DNA of 64,000 nucleotides, taken from positions 682,001 through 746,000 of the forward strand of contig CANLVN010000002.1 of NCBI GenBank assembly GCA_947494705.1. Reading direction: 5' to 3'. A program made the translations under genes and the position numbers. Positions 35,729 to 45,576 of this stretch are shown piece by piece. The stretch comes from an uncultured Erythrobacter sp. GTDB lineage: Bacteria > Pseudomonadota > Alphaproteobacteria > Sphingomonadales > Sphingomonadaceae. Under the pieces are notes generated by a model. That model ran no database searches. It was given only the letters and a program-made list of their open reading frames with translations, and was not told where the DNA came from. Positions within the stretch are counted from its first letter, which is position 1, and the number at the start of each line of letters is the position of its first letter.

Positions 35729-36762
35729 CCGCTCTCGCGGTCCTGCTCGCCGCGCCGGTCCCGGCGCTGGCGCAGGCGGTAAATGATCCGATCGTCATCG
35801 CGCATCGTGGGGCGAGCGGGGAGCGGCCCGAGCATACTCTCGCCGCCTATGAGATCGCGATAGACCGGGGCGCGGACTACATCGAACCCGACCTCGTCGT
35901 GACCAAGGACCTCGAACTGGTCGCGCGGCACGAGAACGAGCTTTCGGACACGACCGACGTCGCATCGCGCGAGGAATTCGACCATCTGCGCCGCGACAAG
36001 ATGATCGACGGACAACGCGTCGCGGGCTGGTTCGCCGAGGACTTCACGCTCGAGGAACTGCGCACGCTCAGGGTCAGGGAGCGTGTCGGCACGATCCGCC
36101 CAGCAAACCTTGGCTATAACGGGCTCTACCAGGTTCCGACGCTGGCGGAGATCGTGCAACTCGTGCGCGCGAAGGAGGCCGAGACCGGCCGCAGGATCGG
36201 CCTTTATCCCGAGCTCAAGCATCCCACCTTCCTCCTCGAAGTCGAGGGCGTCGACATGGTCGACCTGTTGCTGCGCGAACTTCGCGATCTCGATATCGAG
36301 CCGCAGGACCCGATCTTCATCCAGTCGTTCGAAGTCGGCACCCTGCAACGCCTGAATCAGCGCAGCGATTACAAGCTCGTGCAATTGCTCCATCCCGAGG
36401 GCGGGCCGGTCGACGAGCCCGATATGCGCTATGCCGAGATGGTCACTGTGCCGGGGCTGGAGGAAATCGCGGAATATGCCGACGGGATCGGACCCTGGCT
36501 CGGCTACGTGCTCGATCCGGATACGATGCAGCCAACGACGCTGGTTGCCGATGCACGGGCGCTGGGGCTGACCATCCATCCCTGGACCCTGCGCAAGGAA
36601 AACGGTTTCCTGCCCGCCGCGCTTCAGGGAACGGGCGGCCCGGCGGGTGAGGGCCAGTGGCGACGGCTATGGTCGGCCGCCATCGCGACCGGCGCGGACG
36701 GGTTCTTCACCGACAATGTCAGGGAAATGGTCGAGATGCTGGATGGCGAACCGGCCTCCTGA
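35707..36762 (+). CDS. glpQ: periplasmic glycerophosphodiester phosphodiesterase
   Basis: 351 aa with a signal peptide (cut near A-L-A-Q). It hydrolyses glycerophosphodiesters from phospholipid breakdown to glycerol-3-phosphate and an alcohol. GDPD motifs are A-H-R-G-A-S-G-E-R-P-E-H-T, Y-I-E-P-D-L (metal ligands) and a conserved His in R-H-E. The length fits GlpQ rather than the shorter cytoplasmic UgpQ. It overlaps the genes on both sides, indicating a translationally coupled run. Confidence 0.93.
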   Translation: MVRNAVLAALAVLLAAPVPALAQAVNDPIVIAHRGASGERPEHTLAAYEIAIDRGADYIEPDLVVTKDLELVARHENELSDTTDVASREEFDHLRRDKMIDGQRVAGWFAEDFTLEELRTLRVRERVGTIRPANLGYNGLYQVPTLAEIVQLVRAKEAETGRRIGLYPELKHPTFLLEVEGVDMVDLLLRELRDLDIEPQDPIFIQSFEVGTLQRLNQRSDYKLVQLLHPEGGPVDEPDMRYAEMVTVPGLEEIAEYADGIGPWLGYVLDPDTMQPTTLVADARALGLTIHPWTLRKENGFLPAALQGTGGPAGEGQWRRLWSAAIATGADGFFTDNVREMVEMLDGEPAS

Positions 36763-37192
36763 CCCTCGGCCTGTCGGCGTCCCGCTCGACAAGCCGATCA
36801 TCGTGTTCGACGGGGTTTGTGTTCTGTGCACCGCCAATGCCCGTTTCATTCTGAAGCATGACAGGGAAGGTCGCTTTCGCCTCGCCGCGATGCAGGGCGA
36901 CGTGGGTGCGGCGATAATGCGCCATGCCGGTCTCGATCCGCATGATCCGATCAGCTTCATCCTGCTGGAAGCCGAACGCGATGGCGGGCGGGTGCGGCTG
37001 AACAGCGATGCCGTCCTGCAGATATGGAGCAAGCTCGGCTGGCCCTGGCGAGCGGGCGCGATCTTGCGGATTGTCCCGCGCTTCCTGCGCGATCTCGTCT
37101 ACAAGCTGGTTGCGCGCAATCGCTACCGCTGGTTCGGCAGGCGAGAGGAGTGTTTCGTGCCCGACCCGGCGCAGGCCTCGCGCATTCTCTAG
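36743..37192 (+). CDS. DCC family thiol-disulfide protein (DUF393)
   Basis: 149 aa. The family motif D-G-V-C-V-L-C (DxxCxxC) is present near residue 22, followed by the typical R-F-I-L-K-H-D and R-F-R-L-A-A-M-Q, and a C-terminal N-R-Y-R-W-F-G-R. DCC proteins are thought to be thioredoxin-like oxidoreductases of unknown partner. ATG 36743 overlaps the end of glpQ by 20 bp. The 3' end overlaps ubiG by four bases. Confidence 0.88.
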   Translation: MANRPPDPRPVGVPLDKPIIVFDGVCVLCTANARFILKHDREGRFRLAAMQGDVGAAIMRHAGLDPHDPISFILLEAERDGGRVRLNSDAVLQIWSKLGWPWRAGAILRIVPRFLRDLVYKLVARNRYRWFGRREECFVPDPAQASRIL

Positions 37193-37926
37193 ACCCGCCG
37201 CGCGCTCACGATGTAATTGAGCGCTTCGTCATCCGACAGGTGCAGCCCCTTGCCCGGACGCCACGCAATGCCGCGCCGCTGGGTTACTTCGAGGCCGAGT
37301 TCTGCGAGCAGGCCTTCGAGTTCCTCCGGCTGGATGAAGTCCTCCCAGTGATGCGTGCCCTTGGGCACGTAACCCACCGCTTCCGCCGCGCCGACCAGCA
37401 GCAGGCGAGAGGCGGCGGTGCGATTGGGGGTGGAGATGACCAACAGGCCACCGGGCGCGAGCCGCTTGGCAACATCGGCCAGAAAGGTGCGCTTGTCGGC
37501 GACATGCTCGACGACTTCCAGCGCGGTGACGAGATCGAAGCTTCCGATATCCAGACTTGCCAGCTCGCCCGCCATGTAGCGAATATCCAGCCCGCCCGCT
37601 TCGGCATGGGCCGCTGCTGCTGCGACATTGTCCTGCGCCGCATCAACGCCCGTCACATGCGCGCCCAGCCGAGCCAGTGGTTCGCAGACCAGCCCCGCGC
37701 CGCAGCCGACATCGAGCGCCGACTTGCCCTCAAGCGGCCGGATCGATCGCGCATCTGCACCGAAATGCGCATCCACCGACTCACGGATGAACGCCATGCG
37801 CACCGGGTTTACCTGGTGCAGGCTGGCCATCTTTCCTTTCGGATTCCACCAGTCCTTTGCAAGATCGGCAAAGAACTTCTGCTCTTCGGGACGGATGGTT
37901 ACGGTTGATACGTTTGCGTTTCCCAT
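37189..37926 (-). CDS. ubiG: ubiquinone biosynthesis O-methyltransferase UbiG
   Basis: 245 aa. It carries out both O-methylation steps of ubiquinone synthesis using SAM. Motif I is L-D-V-G-C-G-A-G-L-V-C-E-P-L-A-R-L-G. Family-specific stretches are F-F-A-D-L-A-K-D-W-W-N-P-K-G, H-Q-V-N-P-V-R, E-V-V-E-H-V and G-T-H-H-W-E-D-F. ATG 37926 follows GGGGGAG. It diverges from lysC across about 50 bp. Confidence 0.95.
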   Translation of the reverse strand: MGNANVSTVTIRPEEQKFFADLAKDWWNPKGKMASLHQVNPVRMAFIRESVDAHFGADARSIRPLEGKSALDVGCGAGLVCEPLARLGAHVTGVDAAQDNVAAAAAHAEAGGLDIRYMAGELASLDIGSFDLVTALEVVEHVADKRTFLADVAKRLAPGGLLVISTPNRTAASRLLLVGAAEAVGYVPKGTHHWEDFIQPEELEGLLAELGLEVTQRRGIAWRPGKGLHLSDDEALNYIVSARRV

Positions 37927-37978
37927 GCTCCCCCGTTAGCAGCGCCACTGGATTTGAACCAGCGGGAGTGTTTGCGGT

Positions 37979-39262
37979 TTGGCCGGCGCGAAGCAGAGAA
38001 TAGTCATGAAGTTCGGCGGTACCTCGATGGCGGGGACCGAACGGATTCGCCGCGTCGCCAATATCGTGCGCGCGCAAGCTGCCAATGACAGCGAAGTCGC
38101 GGTCGTGGTGAGCGCGATGGCGGGCGAGACCGATCGGCTGGTTAACTTCTGCCGCGAGGCGAATGCGCTCTACGATCCGGCGGAATACGATGTCGTGGTC
38201 GCCAGCGGTGAACAGGTGACGAGCGGACTGCTCGCGCTGACGCTGCAATCGCTGGGGCAAAAGGCGCGCAGCTGGCTCGGCTGGCAGCTGCCGGTAAAAA
38301 CGGTCGAAGCGCACGCCAAGGCGCGGATCGACAGCATCGACGCGCCCGAGATGATCGCGAGCATGGAAGCGGGCGAGATCGCGGTCGTGCCCGGCTTTCA
38401 GGGTATCTCGGAAGAGGGGCGCGTTGCCACGCTTGGGCGGGGCGGATCGGATACATCGGCGGTCGCGGTTGCCGCGGCGGTGAAGGCGGATCGCTGCGAC
38501 ATCTACACCGATGTCGACGGCGTCTACACGACCGACCCGCGCATCGTCGCCAAGGCGCGCAAGCTCAAGGCGGTAACCTACGAGGAAATGCTCGAACTGG
38601 CATCGGTGGGCGCGAAGGTGCTCCAGACCCGCAGCGTCGGGCTCGCGATGAAGTCGGGCGTGCGCATTCAGGTGCTCTCGAGCTTTGTCGGCGACGATGC
38701 CGTGGCTGCGGACGACCTGCCCGGCACGCTGATCGTGTCGGACGAAGAAATGGACCAGATGGTGGAGAACGGCGAAATGGAACGCCAGCTTGTAACGGGT
38801 ATCGCACATGACAAGAACGAGGCGAAGGTCATCCTGACCCGCGTTCCCGACAAGCCGGGCGCGGTGGCGGATATCTTCGCCCCGCTGGCCGACGCCAGCA
38901 TCAATGTCGACATGATCATCCAGAACGTCGGGCGCGACAAGGGCGAGACGGACGTGACCTTTACCGTGCCGCAGGCCGACCTTGCGCGGGCGCAGGCCCT
39001 GCTGGAAGACCGCCGCCCGGATATCGGCTACAATCGCATCATCACCGACAGCCACATCGCCAAGATCAGCGTGGTCGGTGTCGGGATGAAGAGCCATGCG
39101 GGCGTCGCCAGCACGATGTTCCGCGCGCTGTCCGACCGCGGGATCAATATTCAGGCGATCTCCACGTCGGAGATCAAGGTCAGTGTGATGATCGACGAGG
39201 ATGAAACCGAACTTGCGGTGCGTGTGTTGCACACAGCTTACGGGCTCGACGACAAGGACTAA
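37979..39262 (+). CDS. lysC: aspartate kinase
   Basis: 427 aa. It phosphorylates aspartate, the first step towards lysine, threonine and methionine. It has the kinase motif V-M-K-F-G-G-T-S, D-V-D-G-V-Y-T-T-D-P, and two C-terminal ACT domains for feedback control. Homologues usually begin R-I-V-M-K-F, so the TTG start at 37979 (A-G-A-K-Q-R-I-V) is preferred; ATG 38006 would remove the first strand. That choice is inference. It diverges from ubiG. Confidence 0.94.
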   Translation: MAGAKQRIVMKFGGTSMAGTERIRRVANIVRAQAANDSEVAVVVSAMAGETDRLVNFCREANALYDPAEYDVVVASGEQVTSGLLALTLQSLGQKARSWLGWQLPVKTVEAHAKARIDSIDAPEMIASMEAGEIAVVPGFQGISEEGRVATLGRGGSDTSAVAVAAAVKADRCDIYTDVDGVYTTDPRIVAKARKLKAVTYEEMLELASVGAKVLQTRSVGLAMKSGVRIQVLSSFVGDDAVAADDLPGTLIVSDEEMDQMVENGEMERQLVTGIAHDKNEAKVILTRVPDKPGAVADIFAPLADASINVDMIIQNVGRDKGETDVTFTVPQADLARAQALLEDRRPDIGYNRIITDSHIAKISVVGVGMKSHAGVASTMFRALSDRGINIQAISTSEIKVSVMIDEDETELAVRVLHTAYGLDDKD

Positions 39263-39361
39263 CCAGCCCGCAAGTGCGGTTCGTCCCGTTTGTCGGACTG
39301 CGCTAACTCCTTTTTAACTGGTTTAGCCGGAACGTGACTTCCATCAAGGGAGCACAACTTA

Positions 39362-40063
39362 ATGGCTGACAAACAACCACTTCGCGCACATCTCGAACCG
39401 CGGCCTGACAAGGCCGAGGGGAGACGTCACCCGCGCCGCGCCCTGCGGCTGGAGACGATCGGTGAGCTGCCGAGCGGCATCGAGGCCAATGTCACGGTCC
39501 ACAACATGTCGGTTGCGGGGCTGCTGATCGAAACCGAAATTCCCCTGAGCGTGGGCGATATCCTCGCGGTTGGCCTGCCCGATATCGGTCCGGTGGGCGC
39601 AGAGGTCGTCTGGGAAAGCGGTCGCCTGTTCGGCTGCGCTTTCGAACAGGCGCTGGGCGAAGCAGCCCTGGCCGCTGCGCAGTTGCAGGGACAATTCCTC
39701 GGCGACCGCTCCTCGCCGACACCGGCCGCGCCGCAAACCGCTGTATCGCCTGGACTTCCCACGCATGATCCGCTGGCCGTCAAGCTCAACCGACTGCGCC
39801 GCGAACGCGGGCTGACGCTGGAACAGGTCGCCGCCGAACTAAGCGTAAGCAAGCCGACCGTGTGGGCTTGGGAGAAGGGCAAGGCGCGCCCTCTGCCGGA
39901 GCGTTATGCCGCAATCGCCCAAGCGCTGGGAGTGGATGAAGAAGAACTCACCCAGAGCACGGCGCCGGGGAGCGAGTCGGCAATTGTAGAGGACTGCCGC
40001 CAGCGCCTCGCATCCGCATATCGTGTGCCCACGAACAAAATACGGATCATGATCGACCTTTGA
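39362..40063 (+). CDS. PilZ domain fused to an XRE-type DNA-binding domain
   Basis: 233 aa. Residues about 20-108 form a PilZ domain with both c-di-GMP binding motifs: the RxxxR box (R-R-H-P-R-R, 21-26) and N-x-S-x-x-G (N-M-S-V-A-G, 48-53). A linker rich in Pro/Ala leads to an XRE helix-turn-helix (138-192: L-N-R-L-R-R-E-R-G-L-T-L-E-Q-V-A). A basic C-terminal tail follows. The layout points to a transcription factor responding to c-di-GMP; targets are unknown. The next gene encodes a degenerate GGDEF protein, separated by a 240-bp AT-rich region. Confidence 0.85.
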   Translation: MADKQPLRAHLEPRPDKAEGRRHPRRALRLETIGELPSGIEANVTVHNMSVAGLLIETEIPLSVGDILAVGLPDIGPVGAEVVWESGRLFGCAFEQALGEAALAAAQLQGQFLGDRSSPTPAAPQTAVSPGLPTHDPLAVKLNRLRRERGLTLEQVAAELSVSKPTVWAWEKGKARPLPERYAAIAQALGVDEEELTQSTAPGSESAIVEDCRQRLASAYRVPTNKIRIMIDL

Positions 40064-40303
40064 TCCGAGTCTGTTCGTCGCGCGTGAAGAACACCTCGCA
40101 ATTATTCGACCGTATGGTAAATAAAACCCAACGTTGATTCGATTATTAGCTGAGTAATACAACAGAACTAACGAGATTAGTCCAAGTACGTAGCGAAATA
40201 GGGGTTTTTCGCGGTACCTTTCTTCGGTTCGTTAGTTCACTGTAGGCAAAGCTAAGAGTTGAACCGACGGATTTTAGTCCGGGGAAGCCAGGGGTCGTCA
40301 CTT
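40064..40303 (+). promoter_or_regulatory. AT-rich intergenic region before the GGDEF gene
   Basis: 240 bp, clearly lower in GC than its neighbours, without an open reading frame of note. It probably holds the promoter of the GGDEF-like gene and is a candidate target for the PilZ-HTH regulator encoded just upstream. I see no strong palindrome. Confidence 0.4.
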
Positions 40304-41341
40304 ATGCACATGCAGTTTCACCAAGCCGAGAGTCGTGCGCGTCTCGCATCGGTCGAGGACACGGACATTGTCCTGCGTCTCGACGATGCGGGGTTCGTCA
40401 TGCATGCATCGCCCGGCGCGGCGGCGCTGGGCATAGACCTGACCTCTCTGCTGCTGATGCCGCATATCTGCGACTTTGCCGAAACCGAATATGCCAGCCG
40501 CATCGCCGAGCTGTTTGCCAGTGCGCGGTCCGGTGAGCGTCCGCAAAAATGGATCGACTTCCCGCTCGTCACGCCGGGAGGCGGCGCGCAGGACGATCAC
40601 GGGCGCGATCCCGATGCCGAAAGCGGCTCCGACGCGCCGCGCTGGTATGCGATCTGGCTCGAACCGGTCGAAGAGGACGACGGGGCGGGGCAGGGGTGCA
40701 TCGCGAACCTGCGATGCCGGCAGTCGCAATATGCCATGGCCGACGAGATCGAGGCGCTTTCGGCCACCGACCCCTTGACCGGGCTCGACAATCGCGCGGC
40801 CTTTTGCGCAAGCCTCGCCCGGCTGCTGGCGCGCGAAGGCGATGGACCGATGCCCGCTTCGGCAGGCGCGCGAAATGCGGTCGCGATCTTCGCCATCGAC
40901 CGGATGCGCGCGATTTTCATGCAATACGGGCAGGCAACTGCGGACGAGATCCGCTGGGGCTTTGCCAAATATCTCGAGACCATGACCCATGCCGACCAAT
41001 CGCTGGCACTGCTGGACGAAGAGCGATTCGCCGTCCTGCTGCCCGGCATGACGATGCGGGCCGCGCGCGAATGGGCGCACGACGTGCTGCGCACATTCGC
41101 CGGACTGACCGCGGGCTCCTCAAGCAAGGACGCCGAACTCACTGCGAGCGCCGGTCTTGCGCGGGCGGAAAACTCGGTCGACTGGATTTTGCGGCAGGCG
41201 GAAATGGGGCTCGTCATGGCGCGCGCCGGTGGTGGAGGGAAGGCCGGGACCTGCAAGCCCGCACCCCGTATCGCCGACGGTGCCCGTATCGAACAGGCGA
41301 TCCAGGCGGCACTCGTTCGCGCCGAACAACGCGCGGTCTAG
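40304..41341 (+). CDS. PAS-like / degenerate GGDEF domain protein
   Basis: 345 aa. Residues about 20-75 look like a PAS fold (I-V-L-R-L-D-D-A-G-F-V-M-H-A-S-P-G). From 150 a GGDEF domain starts with its usual S-A-T-D-P-L-T-G-L-D-N-R. The catalytic signature G-G-D-E-F is replaced by D-E-E-R-F (in A-L-L-D-E-E-R-F-A-V-L-L), so diguanylate cyclase activity is unlikely; ligand binding or a structural role is possible. ATG 40304 follows AGGGG. It follows the PilZ-HTH gene on the same strand. Confidence 0.8.
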   Translation: MHMQFHQAESRARLASVEDTDIVLRLDDAGFVMHASPGAAALGIDLTSLLLMPHICDFAETEYASRIAELFASARSGERPQKWIDFPLVTPGGGAQDDHGRDPDAESGSDAPRWYAIWLEPVEEDDGAGQGCIANLRCRQSQYAMADEIEALSATDPLTGLDNRAAFCASLARLLAREGDGPMPASAGARNAVAIFAIDRMRAIFMQYGQATADEIRWGFAKYLETMTHADQSLALLDEERFAVLLPGMTMRAAREWAHDVLRTFAGLTAGSSSKDAELTASAGLARAENSVDWILRQAEMGLVMARAGGGGKAGTCKPAPRIADGARIEQAIQAALVRAEQRAV

Positions 41342-41376
41342 TTGCCGAAGGGCGGTTGTGGGCCTAACCGTGGCCC

Positions 41377-42567
41377 ATGCCATTTACAGCCACCATCCTC
41401 CTCCTGGGCTCCGGCGAACTGGGCCGCGAATTCACCATTTCGGCCAAGCGCCTCGGCGCACGGGTTATCGCCTGCGACGCCTATGAAGGCGCGCCCGCGA
41501 TGCAGGTCGCCGACGAATGCGAGGTCTTCTCGATGCTCGACGGCGAGGCGCTGCGCGCAGCGGTGATCAAGCACCAACCCGACCATATCGTGCCCGAGAT
41601 CGAGGCGATCCGTACCGAGGTCCTCGCCGATCTGGAGGATGAGGGCTTCAACGTCATCCCCTCGGCCCGCGCCGCACAGCTGACCATGAACCGCGACGCG
41701 ATCCGCGATCTTGCCGCTGACGAGCTGGGCCTCGTTACCTCGCGCTATCGCTATGCCGAAACCTTCGAGGAAGTTCAGGCGGGCGCGGCGCACACCGGTT
41801 TCCCGTGCGTCATCAAGCCGGTCATGTCCTCGTCGGGCAAGGGCCAGAGCAAGGTCGAGGACGAAGCGGGATTGCTCGAAGCGTGGGACTACGCCTGCGC
41901 CAATATGCGCGGCGACCGGGCGCGCGTGATCGTCGAGGAATTCATCGCCTTCGATTACGAGATCACGCTGCTGACCGTGCGCCATGCCGGCACGGACGGG
42001 GACGTCATCACTTTCTGCCCGCCCATCGGCCACCGGCAGGAGCGCGGCGACTATCAGGAAAGCTGGCAACCCGCCGCCATGTCCGACGCCGCGCTCGCCG
42101 ATGCGCAGGCGATGGCGGCGAAGGTCGTCGAGGCGCTTCAGGGCGGCGGCAGGGGCTGGGGCCTGTTCGGGGTCGAGTTTTTCGTGAGGGGCGATGAGGT
42201 TATCTTCTCCGAACTGTCCCCGCGCCCGCACGATACGGGGATGGTCACCCTCGCATCGCAGCGACTGACCGAGTTCGACCTGCACGCGCGCGCGATTCTC
42301 GGCCTGCCGATACCGGCGAGCATCGCGGCACGGCCCAGCGCTTCTGCCGTGATCCTTGCCGATCGCGAGAGCGTGGATTTCGCCTTCTCCGGCATGGAAG
42401 ATGCGCTCGGCGTCGATGAGAGCGCCGATGTGCGTCTGTTCGGCAAGCCCGTGACGCGCCCCTATCGCCGCATGGGTGTGGCTTTGGCGAACGGCGGTGA
42501 TACCCAGGAAGCGCGAGAGCGCGCCGCGAAGATCGCGCGGATGGTCCGGATCGATTATCGCAGCTGA
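41377..42567 (+). CDS. purT: formate-dependent phosphoribosylglycinamide formyltransferase PurT
   Basis: 396 aa, ATP-grasp enzyme. It makes formyl-GAR from GAR, ATP and formate in purine synthesis. The N-terminal [11 protein letters not shown], the ATP-grasp region [12 protein letters not shown], and [13 protein letters not shown] are characteristic. It starts at ATG 41377, 35 bp after the GGDEF gene. Its formate could come from PurU encoded 2.1 kb downstream. Confidence 0.95.
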   Translation: MPFTATILLLGSGELGREFTISAKRLGARVIACDAYEGAPAMQVADECEVFSMLDGEALRAAVIKHQPDHIVPEIEAIRTEVLADLEDEGFNVIPSARAAQLTMNRDAIRDLAADELGLVTSRYRYAETFEEVQAGAAHTGFPCVIKPVMSSSGKGQSKVEDEAGLLEAWDYACANMRGDRARVIVEEFIAFDYEITLLTVRHAGTDGDVITFCPPIGHRQERGDYQESWQPAAMSDAALADAQAMAAKVVEALQGGGRGWGLFGVEFFVRGDEVIFSELSPRPHDTGMVTLASQRLTEFDLHARAILGLPIPASIAARPSASAVILADRESVDFAFSGMEDALGVDESADVRLFGKPVTRPYRRMGVALANGGDTQEARERAAKIARMVRIDYRS

Positions 42568-42634
42568 CCGCAAAGAAAGGGCTTCAAATCCTCCTCCCCC
42601 CGCGCCACTATCGTCGGCAAAGGGAGAGAAAATC

Positions 42635-43825
42635 ATGTCAGGTCTGAAGACACTCGCCGCGCTCGCCGTGGCCGCAACGGTAGCCGGAATGGGAACGGGC
42701 GCGCTTGCCGAAAACCATGCCGAGGGCATGAGCGCGCAAGCCACTGCCCAGAGCGTGGACTATTCCGACGGCGCGAACTGGCTATGCCTGCCGGGACGGT
42801 TCGATGCGTGCGCCAGCGACCAGACCGTGACCGTGATCGAAGCCGATGGAGCATCGCAGGCTCAGCCCCTGCTTCCCGCCGAAGACCGCGAATTCGATTG
42901 CTTCTATGTCTATCCTACCGTCTCTAACGACGCTGGCGCGAACAGCGACATGATCGCAGGGCCCGAGGAAATGAGCGTGGCGCACATGCAGGCCGCGCGC
43001 TTTCGCGAGAACTGCCGGGTCTACGCGCCGCTCTACCGGCAAGTCACGCTGACGGCGCTGCGCACCATGATGATGGGCGGCGATGCGAAAGCCGACGGGG
43101 AGATGGCCTTTAACGACGTGAAGGCGGCGTGGGAGCACTACCTCGCCAATGACAATGACGGGCGCGGCGTGGTCCTAGTCGGCCACAGCCAAGGCAGCCG
43201 GATGCTGATGGAATTGCTTTCCGGCATGACCGATCCGGCACAGCGCGACCTGATCGTGTCGGCCATGCCGATCGGCTTCAACGTCAATCGCAGCGCCGAC
43301 GGCCAGAGCGGGGATTTCGCGTGGATGCCCGTGTGCGAGAGTGCGGATCAGGCGGGCTGTCTCGTCGCCTATGTCAGCTTCCGCAGCGATGTGCCGCCCA
43401 CCGCAGGAACGCGGTTCGCCCGGGCCAGCGAAGACGGGATGGAAGTGGTCTGCGTCAATCCGGCGGCGCTGATGGGCCATGCCAACAGCGCGCAGGCGAT
43501 CCTCGCGACCGGTGGAATCAGCAATTCTTCCAACCCGCAGCCCGACTGGGTCGAAGGTGAGCCGCAGCCGACCACGAATTTCGTCGCGCCCACCGGCCTG
43601 ATCGCGACGCGCTGTGTGAGCGAAGGCGGCGCTTCCTACCTCGAGGTGACGGTCAACGCCGACCCCGCCGACCCGCGCGCCGACGAGATTTCAGGCGACG
43701 TCATGGCAATGGGACAGCGGCTGGACGATTGGGGCTTGCATCTGGTCGACATGCCGGTCGTGATGGGCGACCTGGTCGATCTCACCGCGCGCCAGTATGC
43801 AGCATGGGAAGCCGCCAGCGATTGA
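42635..43825 (+). CDS. exported DUF3089 alpha/beta hydrolase
   Basis: 396 aa with a signal peptide (A-L-A-E-N). DUF3089 serine hydrolase: nucleophile elbow G-H-S-Q-G-S, preceded by the family start W-L-C-L-P-G and D-C-F-Y-V-Y-P-T-V-S. Several Cys pairs fit a periplasmic or secreted enzyme with disulfides. The substrate is unknown; lipase or esterase activity is likely. ATG 42635 follows AAAGGGAGAG; longer in-frame starts would mask the signal peptide. Confidence 0.88.
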   Translation: MSGLKTLAALAVAATVAGMGTGALAENHAEGMSAQATAQSVDYSDGANWLCLPGRFDACASDQTVTVIEADGASQAQPLLPAEDREFDCFYVYPTVSNDAGANSDMIAGPEEMSVAHMQAARFRENCRVYAPLYRQVTLTALRTMMMGGDAKADGEMAFNDVKAAWEHYLANDNDGRGVVLVGHSQGSRMLMELLSGMTDPAQRDLIVSAMPIGFNVNRSADGQSGDFAWMPVCESADQAGCLVAYVSFRSDVPPTAGTRFARASEDGMEVVCVNPAALMGHANSAQAILATGGISNSSNPQPDWVEGEPQPTTNFVAPTGLIATRCVSEGGASYLEVTVNADPADPRADEISGDVMAMGQRLDDWGLHLVDMPVVMGDLVDLTARQYAAWEAASD

Positions 43826-43895
43826 GGCGCGGGGCGCGGCGCAAGGGCGCTATCGGCTTGCTCGCGGCTCGATCCGCTCTTAATCGCTGGTTTCC

Positions 43896-44699
43896 ATGAT
43901 CCGGACCATCCTCTTCGCCGCCGCGCTCGCCGCTTCCACCGCAGCCAGCGCGCATTCCTTCTGGCTTCAGCCGGAGGATCATACGCTCGACGAGGGCGAT
44001 GACGTGCGGGTCGATTTCAAGGTTGGCCATGCCGCCGAAGTGAACGACTGGGGTCTTTACTGGGAACGCATCGCCTCGCTGCGCCTGATTGGCCCGGACG
44101 GGGTCGAAGACCAGCAGCGCGCCGTGCGCGTGACCGGACCGGGTGAACCGGGCGGTGCGGTTGTGAGCATGCGCGAGGCGGGCACCTATATCCTCGCTTT
44201 CGAAGGCAATCCCAGCTTCTCCGAACTCGCCGCCGATCGCTTCAACTCCTATCTCGAGAACGAAGGGCTAACCGCCATCGTCGCCCACCGTGAAGCGACC
44301 GGGGCGATGGGCGAGGACGGCACCGAGCTTTACGCCCGGCGAGCCAAGGCGTTGTTTCAGGTTGGCGACCGGGCAACCGGCAACGCGACGCAGCGGGTGG
44401 GACAGATCCTCGAAATCGTGCCGCTCGCCAATCCCTTTGCCTTGGGCGAGAACGACGCGCTCTCCTTGCAGGTGTTCTGGCGCGGGGAACCGCTCGAAGG
44501 GGCGCAGCTGAGCGCCAGCATGCTTGGCAGCGGCGAGGAGGGAACCAGCTTCACCACCGGCGCCGACGGGATCGTGACGGTCCCTGCGCCCGGCGATGCG
44601 GCGATGCTCTATTCGGTGGTATGGGGCGTTCCCGCACCCAACGATGCCCGCGCCGACTATTTCACCATCTTTGCCAGCCTGACCGTGGCGGTCGAGTAG
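43896..44699 (+). CDS. exported DUF4198 protein
   Basis: 267 aa with a signal peptide ending A-S-A-H. DUF4198 family: the mature N terminus starts H-S-F-W-L-Q-P, and G-T-Y-I-L-A-F-E-G and a C-terminal domain with A-L-S-L-Q-V-F-W-R-G-E-P-L-E-G follow. The family includes periplasmic partners of metal uptake (for example nickel), but no substrate can be assigned. ATG 43896. PurU follows after ten bases, so the two may be cotranscribed. Confidence 0.85.
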   Translation: MIRTILFAAALAASTAASAHSFWLQPEDHTLDEGDDVRVDFKVGHAAEVNDWGLYWERIASLRLIGPDGVEDQQRAVRVTGPGEPGGAVVSMREAGTYILAFEGNPSFSELAADRFNSYLENEGLTAIVAHREATGAMGEDGTELYARRAKALFQVGDRATGNATQRVGQILEIVPLANPFALGENDALSLQVFWRGEPLEGAQLSASMLGSGEEGTSFTTGADGIVTVPAPGDAAMLYSVVWGVPAPNDARADYFTIFASLTVAVE

Positions 44700-44709
44700 G
44701 AGCTAGCCC

Positions 44710-45573
44710 GTGATCCTGACGCTCGACTGCCCCGACCGGCCGGGCATCACCGCACGCGTAACCGCCTTCCTGTTCGAACGCGGCTGCAACATCACCGATG
44801 CCCAGCAATTCGGCGATCTCGCCGCGAACGGGGGCGAGGGCCGCTTCTTCATGCGCATCCTGTTCGAACCAGGCGGTGAGGGAGGCGACGCGCTGCGCAC
44901 GGAATTTGCGCCGCTTGCGGAGGAATTCGCCATGCGCTGGAGCCTCGTGGCACAGGACCGTGCGCGCCGGGTGCTCATCATGGTGTCGAAGGCGGACCAT
45001 TGCCTTGCCGACCTGCTCTATCGCTGGCGCACGGGAGAGCTGAATATCGAGCCCGTGGCCATCGTCTCCAACCACCCGCGCGAGGTCGCGCTGGCATCGG
45101 AGCGCACCAATATCGGCGACATCCCGTTTCATCATGTGCCGGTCACGCCCGACACGAAACCCCAAGCCGAAGCCTCCGTGCGCACCATCGCCGAGGACAC
45201 GCAGGCCGAGCTGGTCGTGCTGGCGCGATACATGCAGATCTTCTCCGACGAGCAATCCGCCCATTTCGCCGGGCGGTGCATCAACATCCACCACTCTTTC
45301 CTGCCCGGCTTCAAAGGCGCGCGGCCCTATCACCAGGCGCATGAGCGCGGGGTCAAGATCATCGGAGCGACCGCGCATTTCGTAACCGCCGACCTCGACG
45401 AAGGGCCGATCATCCACCAGGACGTCGAGCGCGTGACCCATGCCGACAGCCCTTCCGACCTCGTGCGCAAGGGCCGCGACATCGAACGCCGCGTCCTCGC
45501 CGAAGCGGTCCGCCTGTTCGCCAGCGACCGGGTGCTGATGAACGGCAACCGGACAGTGGTTTTCAGGGGTTAG
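44710..45573 (+). CDS. purU: formyltetrahydrofolate deformylase PurU
   Basis: 287 aa. It hydrolyses 10-formyl-THF to formate and THF, feeding PurT and balancing the folate pool. An N-terminal ACT domain ([12 protein letters not shown]) precedes the formyltransferase fold with [13 protein letters not shown] and the Asp in D-L-D-E-G-P-I-I. The start is GTG 44710, preceded by AGGAG. The 3' end almost touches the converging PQQ dehydrogenase gene. Confidence 0.95.
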   Translation: MILTLDCPDRPGITARVTAFLFERGCNITDAQQFGDLAANGGEGRFFMRILFEPGGEGGDALRTEFAPLAEEFAMRWSLVAQDRARRVLIMVSKADHCLADLLYRWRTGELNIEPVAIVSNHPREVALASERTNIGDIPFHHVPVTPDTKPQAEASVRTIAEDTQAELVVLARYMQIFSDEQSAHFAGRCINIHHSFLPGFKGARPYHQAHERGVKIIGATAHFVTADLDEGPIIHQDVERVTHADSPSDLVRKGRDIERRVLAEAVRLFASDRVLMNGNRTVVFRG

Positions 45574-45576
45574 CCG

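Noticed and set aside
37781..39232. 483-codon open frame antisense to lysC
   Set aside because: Shadow of lysC; composition typical of reverse-frame reading.
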